A stretch of 54,232 nt of DNA from Grammothele lineata (lineage: Eukaryota; Basidiomycota; Agaricomycetes; Polyporales; Polyporaceae). Shown here piece after piece: positions 20,863 to 32,449 of the stretch. The notes under the pieces were generated by a model, which was not told the DNA's origin, did not search any database, and saw only the letters and a program-made list of their open reading frames with translations. The translations under genes and the position numbers were made by a program. Each line of letters begins with the position of its first letter. The first letter of the stretch is position 1. The DNA is taken from positions 1-54,232 of the forward strand of contig NDFF03000375.1 of assembly GCA_002150815.3 (NCBI GenBank). Reading direction: 5' to 3'.

Positions 20863-22254
20863 ATGGTAGCTAAACCACGGACTAAAACCCGTGGTCACCA
20901 GGCCGCAATGCCTGGTACCCCGCCCCCGCCGCCTACAGGTCCGGGAACAGCGGGCGAGACCGTGGAAACCCACTCGGATCATGCGGCGGGAGCGGCCGGC
21001 GGTACCGAATCGTCGCTATCCGCAGTCAGTTCGTTGACCCCGCTGCCCGACTCCCCAGGGAACGCCGGGCACGCGGATGAGCGTGCCGCATCCTCCGCCT
21101 CGAGGGCCACCCGCGACCCGGGGATAGCCGATGCCGGGGCCCGTAGCCTTATGAGCGAGATGAATGCATACATCTCAACTCACAACGAGAGACTGAGTTC
21201 CCTCGACGAGCAAATCGCCACAGCGCTGCGCGATCACGCGGCATCCGCACGGGCCCTCGCCGACCTTCAGTTACAGGCCGAGCGGCTCAAGATTGGGGGA
21301 GCACCTTCCACCGCTGCTCCCAAATCGGAGTCGCGCGGGAGCGAGGCGAAGATCTCGGGGCGCGAAGAAAAATCGGAGAATGATGACACTCCCCAAGATC
21401 ATTTGGCTCCACCTGGAGCCGATGATGCGCTATCGTATGCTGAGCCTCGGGACTCTCCGGCGCCTGGCGGGGATCCCGTCGATCAGGCCCGAGACTTGCT
21501 GTTCCGCGAACGAGGGACCGACGAATCCACTGCCGATTACAACCGGCGGGCTAACGCCCAGCAACGGTTCGTCGACCACTCCCACCCGGAGATGACGGCC
21601 CGGGACGCGGAGATTATCCGCAAGTGGCGAGAGAGCGAACAACGGGAGCAGAGAGACTCGCCCATGGGGCGCCGATTGGCTATGGGGGGCATAGCTGACG
21701 CCCGTGCCCAGTACCCAACATCGAGGGGACGGGATGCCGCGCCGGGCAGGCGCGACGCACCTCCCCATGTGACCAACGAGCTTCGGGAGCCTCGCACCTA
21801 CGTCACGGGTGGCGGAGACAGACCGCCGACCCGACGTGCGGGAGGCGACGGAGCCCGCCAAGGCGCGGGACACCCTGGAGACGATAGCGAGCCGTCCGAT
21901 GACGACGAATCGGATGGGGGCCAGTTCCGGCCCGAACGATTGGGAGGGCCAAGGCATACCCCTGGCCGTCCGTTGGGCCGGCCGGAGCGCGGGACACACC
22001 GTGGCCCCCGTGAGGCCGCCCCAGCTTACCTGGCCGCTGAGGATGATCCGTTCTACTTTGACGCGGGCGACCCCGAGGCATATTACCTCGAAGATCAAAT
22101 GCGGGCCATGCAAGGTACCCATATTGCGGCCTATAGACCCGGCATTGCCCGAGCCGATCTGGGTCATCACCGATGCTTCCACGACGGGAGTAGGCGCGGT
22201 GTATGGTCAGGGGGCGGACTGGCAGACCTGTCGGCCCGCGGGATTCATGTCTAA
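20863..22254 (+). CDS. Gag-like N-terminal region of the gypsy element (internally deleted; 463 codons open)
   Basis: This frame follows the 5' LTR. Residues 1-80 are P/G/A-rich, residues of about 85-145 form a probable coiled coil (EMNAYISTHNERLSSLDEQ), and the remainder to about residue 410 is charged and disordered. No capsid fold and no zinc knuckle are seen. Around 22.06-22.12 kb the sequence changes abruptly into the end of a reverse transcriptase connection region in another frame (KVPILRPIDP), so the last ~50 codons of this frame are an out-of-frame reading of pol. The real Gag therefore has lost its C-terminal two-thirds together with protease and reverse transcriptase. Confidence 0.65.
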   Translation: MVAKPRTKTRGHQAAMPGTPPPPPTGPGTAGETVETHSDHAAGAAGGTESSLSAVSSLTPLPDSPGNAGHADERAASSASRATRDPGIADAGARSLMSEMNAYISTHNERLSSLDEQIATALRDHAASARALADLQLQAERLKIGGAPSTAAPKSESRGSEAKISGREEKSENDDTPQDHLAPPGADDALSYAEPRDSPAPGGDPVDQARDLLFRERGTDESTADYNRRANAQQRFVDHSHPEMTARDAEIIRKWRESEQREQRDSPMGRRLAMGGIADARAQYPTSRGRDAAPGRRDAPPHVTNELREPRTYVTGGGDRPPTRRAGGDGARQGAGHPGDDSEPSDDDESDGGQFRPERLGGPRHTPGRPLGRPERGTHRGPREAAPAYLAAEDDPFYFDAGDPEAYYLEDQMRAMQGTHIAAYRPGIARADLGHHRCFHDGSRRGVWSGGGLADLSARGIHV

Positions 22255-23593
22255 GAAATTTACTACGGCGCAGTTTTCTTACTTCACCTTCGAAACCGAG
22301 GCACTTGCTGTCCTCGAGGCGCTGATGAAATGGCATGACAAGTTGATCGGGCGACGGTTCAGTGTGGTCACTGACCACCGCGCGCTCCTCTTTCTCAACA
22401 CAAGAACTACTCTGCCGCCTCGACTCGCGCGGTGGGTTGAATTCCTATCGCGCTTTCATTTTGACATTGTGCATGTCGCGGGGGAGACGAATCGCGTGGC
22501 CGACGCGTTGTCTCGCTACTACGCTAATGCGGAGAAGGAAGCTGTGCTACCGCCGTATGATTATGTGTCGGCGGATGCCCGACTGGATCCGCAGGGAGAG
22601 GAGCTCTCCGACGCGCGCGTGGCCGAACTCCGCGCGGCGCGGGTAACGGATGCCCTCGAGCCGCGCACAACGGAGGCGCGCGACCTCGTCGCGAGCGTGC
22701 GCAATGGGCCCGAGGAGGCGGCCGGCCCGGCCGCTGATGACGACCCGATCGCGGTGGACTCATGGTTCACCGGGGATACCCTCAGTGCTGTACTGCAGGG
22801 GCAGTTCGACCTCGCGGGGGCAATTCGCGCAGGTTACGCGGATGACCCCTTCGCCAGGAAAATACTAGCGGCCCCGGAGCAGCATGAGCTGTTTGATGTC
22901 CGGGGCGACCTGATCTATCACCGCACGAAAGCGGGCGAGTGGGTGCTATTGGTGCCTAACGCCAAGGCGGGCCGCCGGCGTCTGACTGAACTAGTGCTCG
23001 ACAGCGCTCATCGGACAATCGGTCACCTGGGGCTGCGGCGCACGAGCGACTACGTGCGCCGGTTTTACTGGTGGCCCGCGATAGCGAGGGAATTGGCACA
23101 GTTCTGTCGCTCGTGCCCGGTGTGCCAGGTGTCGAAGGCGTCTACACAGGCTCCGCAAGGACTGTTGCACAGTCTCCCGATCCCCTCGCGCCCGTGGCAG
23201 AGCATTGCCATGGATTTCGTCGGGCCGTTCCCGCTGAGTGACGGGAAGGACTACATGTGGGTCATCATTGATCGATTCACATCAATGGTGCACCTGGTGC
23301 CTATAAAGACAACGACACGGTCGAGCGAACTCGCGTGGCTATATGAGCGTGAGATAGTTCGGCTGCATGGGCTGCCCGAGACCATCGTTTCGGACCGCGA
23401 TCCGAAATTCGTCGCCAAATTCTGGCGCGAATTACACAGGCTGCTGGGCGGGAAATTACTGATGTCTACGGCTTACCACCCGCAGACTGATGGCGCGTCG
23501 GAACGCGCCGTCCAGACGGTGTCGCAGATCCTTCGAGCAATGGTACAGCCAGACCAACTTGATTGGGTAAAGAAGGTACCCCTGGTGGAGTTC
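22080..23593 (+). pseudogene. Pol fragment: RNase H and integrase N-terminal and catalytic core, cut by the KDZ insertion
   Basis: RNase H removes RNA from the RNA/DNA hybrid; integrase inserts the cDNA. RNase H shows the acidic set DASTTGVGAVYGQG, FETEALAVLEAL, VVTDHRALLFL and ADALSRY. The integrase zinc domain has an H-x-H...C-x2-C pattern (DSAHRTIGHLG, then CRSCPVCQ). Its catalytic triad sits in AMDFVGPFP, IVSDRDPKF and YHPQTDGASERAVQTV. The frame ends at VEF (23591-23593), where the KDZ element begins. Reverse transcriptase, normally upstream of RNase H, is absent. Matching sequence resumes in the same frame at 33218. Confidence 0.9.
23586..23593 (+). repeat. Left 8-bp target duplication (TGGAGTTC) of the KDZ element
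   Basis: The same eight bases follow the right end at 33210-33217. They fall inside integrase codons GTG-GAG-TTC. Eight-base duplications are characteristic of KDZ-type insertions. Confidence 0.92.
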
Positions 23594-23710
23594 CACCTGT
23601 GTGGCACCATTCCACCGGATACTTAGCTAGGAGTAGGGGATCGGATGCGCTAGCTAGTTAGCTAGGCCTATCACTGTATCTCCCACCCAGTGATTCACCC
23701 AGCACTCAGC
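23594..23710 (+). repeat. Left terminal inver­ted repeat of the KDZ element
   Basis: Pairs with 33092-33209. Shared blocks are ACTTAGCTA, GCTAGCTAGTTAGCTAG (reduced on the right) and GATTCACCCAGCACTCAGC. The GCTAGCTAGTTAGC block is itself nearly palindromic. Confidence 0.85.
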
Positions 23711-23916
23711 GATTGACTTGCGGGATCACGGCGGTATCGAGGGACCGGGATCCGAATATCTCGGGATGGCGGCAAAATCGTTATCAGCGGCACCGGGATT
23801 ATCAGTGCCGGCGGGCGCTCGGTGCTCGGCTTCCGGCGGCCTTTGTCAGCAAACGTCCGTGCGCCCGCCGTCGTGCTCGGCACTCCCCTCGTCACCTTCG
23901 ACCCCTTGCACACCGT

Positions 23917-23963
23917 CCCCCGCCGCCCCCGCCGCCCCCGCCGCCCCCGTCGCCCCCCCTCGC
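23917..23963 (+). repeat. CCGCCCC low-complexity tract
   Basis: Several tandem CCGCCCC-type units, mirrored by a much longer G-rich tract near the right end of the same transposon. Confidence 0.7.
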
Positions 23964-24139
23964 TAGGCCCGTCTGCTCACTTCTATTGCCTATATCGCCG
24001 TCTGCTTACTCGCTGTCGCCTGCCCCTCCTCTCTTCATCCTTCCCTTGCTGTCGTCGCCGCCGCTGTTCTTATCTTCTCCCGTCATCGTCGCCGCCGCCA
24101 CCCGCCACGCATCCCCGCCCACCGCACCTTGTATACGGC

Positions 24140-27100
24140 ATGACAAAGCGCAAGGGAACGCGGTCAACCTCGAGCAAGACCAACTATACGCGGATGGATG
24201 ATGACGGGTCCATCGTCAACAAGAAGCCCGGGCTCTCCGCCATCCACAACGAGCGCATCGAGCTTGAGGCACAGAGGGAGAAGGAGCTCCAAGGTATGTT
24301 TCTCACATGTTGTGTACCTACGTAGTCGCTAATTCATGAAGATTACACTCGGAGATTTCGTCTGACTCTCGCTGAGGCTGCTCTGGAAGCTGGGACCTCC
24401 GACGCTCGCATGGAGGACGCGCAATTCTTTACGAACGACAGCTACGAAGACGGAGGCCCGAACGCAATAGGGGCGGATGATAACGACGGGGAGGAAGGAG
24501 ATGATGGCGATGACAGGGACGGCGATGATGACAAGGCAGAGGGAGATGAGGAGGCCACAAGCAATGGTGCCCAGTGGGACAACGCCCTACCCATGTTATT
24601 GAGGAGGTATGTAATTGATTCCGACCTCAGTCTCGTTGCTCAGCCAGGGATAGTTCGCGCAACTGGAAGGGAAAACGGCGGCGCCATGACCAGCGGACTC
24701 GTCGCGACAGGAATCGCGCGAGCCACGCGGCATGGCTTGTTCAGATTCCAAGCCTCGCGGAGGCGTATCTTCGCTGGAAGCACGGGCTGGGGGACGACGC
24801 CGTCCTCCCGCTGGTCCCTGCAGACGAGGGCAGGACACTCTCATCAGCCGTCTCCAAGAACTCCACTGATCCATCCAGTGTGCCGATGGATGAAGACCCC
24901 GCCTCCGTGTCTGCTCACCCGAATCATGACGCTCGTGGGCCACAACTGGCCTCCGTGACTCCTTCGACCGATACCACGCTTGGGAGCGCCGTCGAGCCAG
25001 ACACCGACCGCACATGCACAGCGCACCCCCCGTCACTCATGGCAACCGCAGCGGTTCATGCCGCGCACACAACAAGCACGTCGATACCGACGAACCCCAC
25101 CCCCGTGAGTGTCGCGTTCGCAGATCTCGCGTGCACGCCCGACGCGTCAACAAACCTCGTGTCCGCACCGACGAACACCGCCCTCCCGATCTCCGCCTCC
25201 CCACGTGCCGCTCCCCCGGGTGCCTCCCCTACGTATCTCGCGTGTGCACACCGCGCGCTGACAGATCCAACTGCAATGCCGATGGATGGCTCCCCCTCGA
25301 CCACTACACCAACAAACCACGACGTTGGCGACTCCGCGTCCGCACACGCCGAGGACGCCCTCTCCCGGTCCTCATCTCCCACGCCGCCTCAGCCTGCAAC
25401 GTACGAGTTTGAGGTTGCCTCAGTACATATACACCGTACGTGCGATTCGCGATCCCGTTTCCCGCGCGCATACTCACCACTCGAATAGATTACGAAGCCG
25501 CGATGATGATTCCGCAGCGCGAAAACGAGGCGGCGAACTGCGCCCTCGTTCGCGAAGGGTTGCTTGGGTGCTCCCCTACCCAACCCACTGTTGCCATCTC
25601 CTTGCAGTGCTTGGAATTCTACCACCAGCTCCGCCGCCGACAATCTTCGTTCAGCGTGCAAGCAATGGTGAAGGTCCTCTGTGCTGTGCACAATGTAAGT
25701 TCTCTTTATTGGTCCGGGACTTTACTTACCCTTAGCTTGTAATAGATCACTTACCGGCAACACCTGCGTGACCAATTCGCGGTCGCGTTTGATGCGTATC
25801 TCGCCATCTTACGACATGTGGACAAACATGTGAAGATGGCGTTGGGGCGTGAAGGTGGAGATTGGAGGATGCGTAATGGTTGTCCGGCATGTGGCTATGT
25901 GGTATATACATGTGTATTTTTACAGTAATATATTTTGTTCACTCTCTTGTGTAGCAGCCCAATGAGCCCTCCCTGGTCCCCGCACGCATCCACGCGATGG
26001 ACGGCAACAACTCACTCAAGCGCGTCGAAGGGTCTGGCCACGCAGACGATCGAACGTTTGCCAGCACATATCAGATCTCCCCGTCCGATGTCGATCACTT
26101 CAAGAATGATGTCCAGGCACACGTCCGAACAGCCGCCCCTCCCGTCCACGCCACGGACGAAGATGACCAGACTGATGCTCAGGAATGCACAAAGCGGTGG
26201 AAGGCTGCTAACTCCAATACGGAGGGTAGTATCCGCGTCTTCGAGCAGACCGGCATCTTCATCAGTGCTTGTCGGCATGGTTTGGTCGAAACCATGGTCG
26301 AGATGCTCCACTCCGGTGAGCTGTAAGTAACCGTATGCGTGGTTGATCGTGCGAGATGCAATCTCATCACTCTCGCGTACCTAGTGCCAAATATCCCCTC
26401 GCTACCGTCAACAAGATCATTCAGACGTTCGGCCGGGACCAAGGCGTAGGGCACGATATTGCATGCTCGTTCAAGTCTACTGTCGCAAACAGTTCCATTG
26501 CAGCGACAGCGAGCGCAGCTAACCTCATGCTTTCAGTCAATGCATTCCACGGACACGCTCATAATCGCATTTGTCAGCTCTCCAACCACCCTCTGTATCG
26601 GACAATCTTCGGCTTGGAGGACATGGAGACGTGTGAACGGATCTTCTCGTCATCAAACTCCGTCGCCCGCGTGGTCCGATTCGCTTCACATTTTCATTGG
26701 CTTCAGTTCATCGATCTGCATTTCGACCAGTGGGATCGTGATCGGTACCTGGAACTCGGTGAGCATGACATCATTCTCCCCGCATTTCTCCCCGCACTGA
26801 AGTCCTTCAGCGCGCTTCCTGTATAATAACTACTCTCAAGCGCTCCTTATCATCGCGAAATCCGAGCGACGTCTTAAAGCCTTTATGATTGAACACAACG
26901 TGACCGAGGACAAGTTCAAGACGTGGTTGTCCGAAGAGCTCGAATATTTGCAGAAGCTCAAGAAAGAGCCGCCGGAAGACATCTTCAAGTTGACGTATTA
27001 TGAGGCATTGCTAGCGGAGAAGGCTGCAAGGTATGCTATCGGTGACTTCTGTTACTGTTCTAATCATCTGGGCTCGTTAGGGAGGCGTGGAACAACGTCA

Positions 27101-28108
27101 CGGACGCCACGTTCATTGCGAGCACGCCTGAGAACTTCAACAACCCGCAGCATGCGAAGAAGAACCTTGCTCTCGCTCGTGCGAAGGTTGCCGAGCGGAA
27201 CGCCGTCCTCCGGCGGCTCCAGCTTGCGGACGCGGCAGTGCTGGATATCGAGCGCCGCATGGGGATCACGACACGGTGGACCGAAGACAGCGCAGAGTAC
27301 AAGGAGGCAGCGCAGTATCATAAGCATCGCCGGTTCATCCGAGCGCTCGACGTGCTAGAAGGCCGCGTTGTAGCGCGCATATTCGAACTATCGAAGGCCA
27401 ACTTGGCAGGAACTGGTACGGATTAATATTCTTGTACCTCTTTCGCTGCTCTGGCTGACCATATGTTGTGCGGCATACGACTGTGTCCTAGGATACAAGC
27501 TGCGAAAACAAATCTCACATCACCTCTCTCGCCGCTCCGATGCTATCCGCACTGCACTCAAGGATTATAATGCGCTTGCTCCCTTGCAAGATCCCCCGCG
27601 ACCCACGCTTGATTACGCCGAGGTCATTTCATACGGGTGGCTCGGCGAGTTCGAGCTTCTTAGACAGTCGCGCCATGACGTGCTCCAGAAGCCGTGGGCT
27701 ATCCCCACGAACCGGCAGATGATGGTCAAGTATTTCAAGTTGCAGTGCTCCCGGAAGGAGATTGAACGTCTGAATGTTGAGATCGCCCGTCTGCGGGCGT
27801 GGGTAGATCATGAAGACGGTCATTACCTCACTGTCGCTGATGATTTGAAGGAGAAGAACCCCCTGATCGCGGCAGAGATTCATGCACAATCACACGTACA
27901 GCGTCGAATCAACAACGTCCATCGCGCCGAGTTGTCACGCATAGATGTACTTAAATCAAAGGGGGTGCAGCTCACGGAGTTACAGGACGAAGAACTACTT
28001 CAGCTGGACGCTACGGATGGTGTACAGGTTTTGCCGGACGAGGACGATCGGATGAATGAGGAGGCAGTGCGATTGGAGGAAGTAGTAACTCACATGAGCT
28101 CGCAGTAG
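24140..28108 (+). CDS. KDZ transposase (1160 aa, ten exons)
   Basis: The enzyme cuts and pastes the element, acting on its inverted repeats in the nucleus. Exons: 24140-24293, 24342-24606, 24648-25435, 25489-25694, 25746-25901, 25955-26322, 26385-26758, 26811-27030, 27081-27415, 27492-28108. Every junction is GT-AG and in phase, so the gene looks intact. Residues 1-140 are charged and acidic, and residues of about 190-385 are a low-complexity P/T/S/A tract. Then follow a CPACGY knuckle (about residue 518) and the RNase H-like core AMDGNNSLKRV, FEQTGIFISACRHGLVETM, AKYPLATVNKIIQTFG, VNAFHGHAHNRICQL and GLEDMETCERIFSSSNSV. The C-terminal part is a long helical region (EAWNNVTDATFI to the end). 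The start is the ATG in GGCATGACAAAG. Confidence 0.92.
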
Positions 28109-28583
28109 TATGTAACGACTCCCAGTGGCATACATTCATCGAATATCCGTCGGACTGCATCACTGCGTGAGATTCGCACCAAGAAAAGATAGGACATAGA
28201 GTCCCATATGTGACTTCTTCCACCACCGGCTGACATCGGGCTGCCGGTGTGGGGACTGAACGTAGAACGGCGGTGGGCAGTCGGACACCTGATCGCCGCC
28301 CTGCTCGGACGCAGACGCTTCGCGCGTTCACGAAATGCACGAGGCATCCGCATACACAGCGTCCTGGATATGCATTGGACGTGACCGTACTCCGAAAATC
28401 ACATCTGTTCTACTCTATGTGCGCACTTACCCAACAAGAGGCGCAAATAGCTCACTTCAGACGTCTTCGGACGTGAAGAGAATGCTTGGATCATGTTTTG
28501 TGCGTACAGGACCTCGGGCGGCTGCATGGGCGCGCGCGACTTCTCAGCGCTCTTCCTGTGTCTTCTATGTCACTTGCGCTCCC

Positions 28584-30473
28584 ATGGCGTCCTTCTCCGC
28601 TCCCTCCTCCGCTCCCTCCTTCCTACACCCATCTATCCGTGTTCAGGCCCTCGATCTGGCCATTAGGCCAGGCCAACGGCCAACAGTAAGTGTATACTCA
28701 ATGGCGTTGGCCCATGTAATCATTCATTGCTCCCAGAACATCCGGACATACACTGTGGAGGTTTACGCTGACACGATCGAAGCGATCGGCTGGAAGCATA
28801 CGCGGCCGAACACGCTTGTAGCCTCTTGGGGAGACATAGGTATGTCTATCTATGTGTTGTGTAGTCGATCTAGAGGCTCAACCCCTCCAGATCACGCAGA
28901 AGTTGGCACGGTCCTTCAAGATATCTACCGTGAGGATGCGCTCCCGTGTTTCGAGGAGGATCTTCGGAGTTGGGCCACCCATCGCCTCCCGCAGTGGAAT
29001 ATCCCCGCCCCCTCAACTCCGGCCTCACCCAGCAACTCGGATGCCAGCCTATGGCGTCAAGTCGAGCCGATTACGCCTGCCCACGAGGTTGCAGCAGCAG
29101 TGGGCGAGCGGTATGGGAGAGTGCCTTTCAATTTTGTGAACGGGCAAGGCCTTGCTATTGGTACGTCGAACTCAGGCTGTGATGTTTCTTTAAAGTCATT
29201 GCTCATGTGTTGGTGCGTAGGGCCTGACGGAACCCTTGTCCCCACCGTGCTCCTAGAGCGACTACCCACTCGAGGGGCCACGCCCCCACGTCTCCCTGTC
29301 CCGGCCCCGGCATCCATGCCTCCTCCTGCTGGAGGCCAGCAAGTGCACGCGGGCGCACGTACAGCACCACCTGTCCGCCGGTCACGCCTTCCTACAGAGC
29401 CTGAGTCCCCCACCCCTGCGCCTACTGGCCGTGTGCACCCGCTCATTAAGGGTAAGGGTACCTCTACGGATCCACCAGTTGACGATGAAGACGACGCCAA
29501 CGATGTCTTCGTCGATGCGTCTTCAGAGCTTATGGCTGGCCCTTCGATGCGGGAGCACGGCGTTACACCCGTCGCGATCCCCGCTCGCCCTCAAATACCC
29601 TCCATTCCACTTCCTTCGGTCTCGTATCCGCCTATTCCCGCTGTCTCCCGCTCCATCTCTTCCTCTCTTCTCTTCGCCTCTCCTTCGCGCTCGATGTCCT
29701 CGCGCGAGCCCCCCACGGCTTCGCCTTCTCCCGGTGCTATCGCGCGCACGCTCTCGCAAGACCATTACTCAATGTCGCACGCCCCCTCATTGGACCCTGT
29801 CGTCTCCCGCACGTCTTTGGACTCCGATATCGCGGCGCCGCGTGTATCAGACTCTGATGATGCATGCATCATATCGCCACGCCCCGAGATGACCACGATG
29901 CCAGCGGGTGAACATTCGCGTTCCGCCAGCGCTTCGTCACTTCAACCTTCGCCTCGTGTATCCGAACCACCTCCCCCGCCGTATTCACTGTCCGCGCCTG
30001 TAGAGAGACAACACCACTCAACGCGGGGCGTAGCGTCCTCTGCATCCGCTGCACCGTTCGTGACCATTCGTTCTGCGTCGGTGCGTAGCGGGAGCGCATC
30101 ATCTCGAGCAGTGCGCCACCGATCAGGAACGTCGGCGCTGCCGCAGCCGCGACCTTCACCCGTCCCGCCGCCCGCCGCCGCCACTCGCGATTCCGCCTCA
30201 CCTTCGCTCCCCCCTTCAAACCCTCTCTACGAGCAGCTCTGCACGCCAGAAATTCGCGACTTTCTGTGCAGAGGGCCCAGTGTGCGCCCGCACATTGTGT
30301 GGCAAGCTGTTCACAAGTGTGTTAACAGCCTCCCGAACCACGGACCTGCCCACTGGAGTCAACGGCTCGCGGAGTGTGGTTTCACTAACGATGAAATCTC
30401 GGAACTTAGCCGCCTGCTCCATGCGCACCGGGGCTCGGCCGCGGGTAAGGGCAGGGCCGGTCGCTCGTCGTGA
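28584..30473 (+). CDS. KDZ passenger protein 1, unknown (575 aa, four exons)
   Basis: Exons 28584-28685, 28737-28839, 28891-29160 and 29221-30473 join in phase. The first ~200 residues look folded: SFLHPSIRVQALDLAIRPG, NIRTYTVEVYADTIEAIGW, then HRLPQWNIPAPS and VGERYGRVPFNFVNG. The middle (about residues 200-500) is a Ser/Pro-rich disordered tract. The last ~60 residues form a helical tail, PEIRDFLCRGPSVRPHIVW to LLHAHRG. I recognise no domain. It starts about 475 bp downstream of the transposase stop and lies wholly inside the transposon, so it probably travels with it. A chromatin or DNA-binding role would be a guess. Confidence 0.7.
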   Translation: MASFSAPSSAPSFLHPSIRVQALDLAIRPGQRPTVSVYSMALAHVIIHCSQNIRTYTVEVYADTIEAIGWKHTRPNTLVASWGDIGMSIYVLCSRSRGSTPPDHAEVGTVLQDIYREDALPCFEEDLRSWATHRLPQWNIPAPSTPASPSNSDASLWRQVEPITPAHEVAAAVGERYGRVPFNFVNGQGLAIGTSNSGCDVSLKSLLMCWCVGPDGTLVPTVLLERLPTRGATPPRLPVPAPASMPPPAGGQQVHAGARTAPPVRRSRLPTEPESPTPAPTGRVHPLIKGKGTSTDPPVDDEDDANDVFVDASSELMAGPSMREHGVTPVAIPARPQIPSIPLPSVSYPPIPAVSRSISSSLLFASPSRSMSSREPPTASPSPGAIARTLSQDHYSMSHAPSLDPVVSRTSLDSDIAAPRVSDSDDACIISPRPEMTTMPAGEHSRSASASSLQPSPRVSEPPPPPYSLSAPVERQHHSTRGVASSASAAPFVTIRSASVRSGSASSRAVRHRSGTSALPQPRPSPVPPPAAATRDSASPSLPPSNPLYEQLCTPEIRDFLCRGPSVRPHIVWQAVHKCVNSLPNHGPAHWSQRLAECGFTNDEISELSRLLHAHRGSAAGKGRAGRSS

Positions 30474-30623
30474 TAGTAGCGTTGTTTCGGTGGTTTAGAA
30501 TATTCGTACGATTTTGCGGCTTTTTTGTGAAATTCAGCACATTTCGGACGGTTACTAGTCGCAGTGCGAGTGCTTGCTTGCTGCCTCCAACTTTCCCGTC
30601 CGCTATCCCTGCCCCCTTGCACC

Positions 30624-32108
30624 ATGGCCGTCACGGAAACCCCTAACATCGCGCGCAAACGCCCCAAGCTCACCGACGTTCAGAAGAAGCATCGGCGAGA
30701 CCGCCTCGTCAATCTCACAGTCGATCTGACCCAAGCCCGAGAGGCGACTCAGCAAGCCGTGCGTGACATTGCCAGCAAGCATGGCAGGTATGTCCATGAT
30801 CCCCAGTTCTCTTCGAGACACGAAGTTGATTGTGTGCAACAGATCTGTAACCTGGACGAAGCAGCAGCTCCATATCGGAGCTCGCTTCACGAAGAAAGCG
30901 CGCGAGGCGACGGCTTACAATGGGTTCATGAGACAGAAGCTTCGGGAGATAAATCATGGTAAGCACGCGCTGTTTTCACCGCTCATAGGCACAATAACGA
31001 AGAGACACTCCAGATCGCGCGCCGGGGAATAAATGGAAGCTCAAGGACTTCGTCAAGGCGCACCAGCTGTCCCTTCGTAGTGAATACAACCGGCTGTCCG
31101 AGTCCGAGAAGAAAAAGTTAAGCCTTTCTCTCAACACGGAGCGCATCCGCCGCACAAAGATCATCCGCACGAATCCGCAATCCATCCGGAAGGACGCGGA
31201 CGCGACGTTCAAGGCAATGATGCAGGAGGTATGTCCCACATTTTCAAACTCCTCGAACCTGCTTAGAACTCGCGTCACGGCGCATGCCACACCGACAGTG
31301 GGCGCACATCCTCCAGCGGCTGAACATGCAAGGGTTCTACATTGCTGTTCGGGGCGAGCCTGATGACCTCGCCGAGCCCAAGATCTTCGTGTCTTCGGGC
31401 GCGGAGAGTTTCATTCGCCAGGTACTCAAGATGTCGCCGAACATTCTTGGCATGAGCCTCGAGGCCTGGGTCGTCAGCAAGCTCAGTGGTACTCGTACGA
31501 TCACCCTCCCGTACTCTACCTTCCATGCATCGCTCACGTCAGATTGATCAGCGTTCGATGGGAACTTCACGGAGAAGCTCAAGCTGCCCGCAGCCATTAG
31601 TCTATGCCGGAAGCTTATTCAGGAGGGACTAGGTGAGTTCTGACTTCGCTCGACTGTCTCTTTGCAGTCCTTTAAATAACCTACAGAGAAGATCCTCGTG
31701 AGCGAGTCTATCGCCCCTCGCCGGGGGAAGAAGGCAACGATGAACTATGACAACTATGAGGCGAAGGTTGTTGAACGCTTCGGCGTTGAGCTGCGTGGCT
31801 ACCCGTTCCCCGGACCCATCAAGAACCCTGGCTCGGTCGGCAAGAAGAACGTCTACACTCTCCTCGAGGCACTGCAAGGTTCGGACCCTGAGGACCCTAC
31901 AACCCGGACGTGCTATTGGGCGAGGTTGTCCTCGGAGGAGCTCGAGGTACGCAAAGCTCGCAATCGCCAGCGCGAGAGCAACGGGGAGGTGGTGTACAAG
32001 CCCAGGAAGCAGCGCGAGCAGAAGTCCGCAGGCGTGGCGAAGAGCGCCGACGTCGTCCATGACACTGACGACGGTTCAGGTTCGGGCTCGGGCTCCGAGA
32101 GCGAGTAG
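30624..32108 (+). CDS. KDZ passenger protein 2, unknown (about 406 aa, six exons, one unresolved junction)
   Basis: Exons 30624-30787, 30843-30958, 31014-31228, 31267-31488, 31552-31632 and 31687-32108. The N-terminus is basic (ARKRPKLTDVQKKHRRDR). It is followed by KKAREATAYNGFMRQKLRE and KLKDFVKAHQLSLRSEYN, a possible HMG-box-like helical region. Next come GFYIAVRGEPDDLAEPKIF and NYDNYEAKVVERFGVELRG, then an acidic GSGS tail. Five exons are clean, but the join 31228/31267 is off by one nucleotide with the only available GT-AG pair. So either this copy has a 1-bp frameshift or splicing is unusual there. I remember similar proteins being common near fungal transposons but can name no function. 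Confidence 0.6.
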
Positions 32109-32449
32109 GCTACATAGGAGTAATGTAGCATTCATTATACGTATCTTATGTTTGCGCCAGCATGCCCGCGCCATTACGCCTAGGCACAGTTCCGTTACAG
32201 CACTCTACGTTGTCTGACACCTTCATTACTAGTTGTTATCTAATACAATTCACGTTCCCCCCCTTCGCGCTCCTATTAATACATGTTACGTGGTTCATCG
32301 AACCCCATGCGCGATACACGAAAAGGCGCGGCGGGGACTGACTACACACTCGCTAGCAAAAGAGCCCACATACTAGCAATGCGAACGCGCACGCGCGCAC
32401 CTCGCGCACCTCGCGGGACAAATGTGGCGGCAGTGGCAGCCGTGGGCGG

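Noticed and set aside
20864..20880. Initiator-tRNA primer-binding site (TGGTAGC) of the 16-kb gypsy element
   Set aside because: Only seven bases fit and it lies 88 bp from the LTR, overlapping the Gag start codon.
21430..22378. Minus-strand frames of 191-250 codons opposite the Gag-like region
   Set aside because: No motifs. The plus strand carries the LTR-proximal Gag frame and the RNase H start, which explains the open antisense frames.
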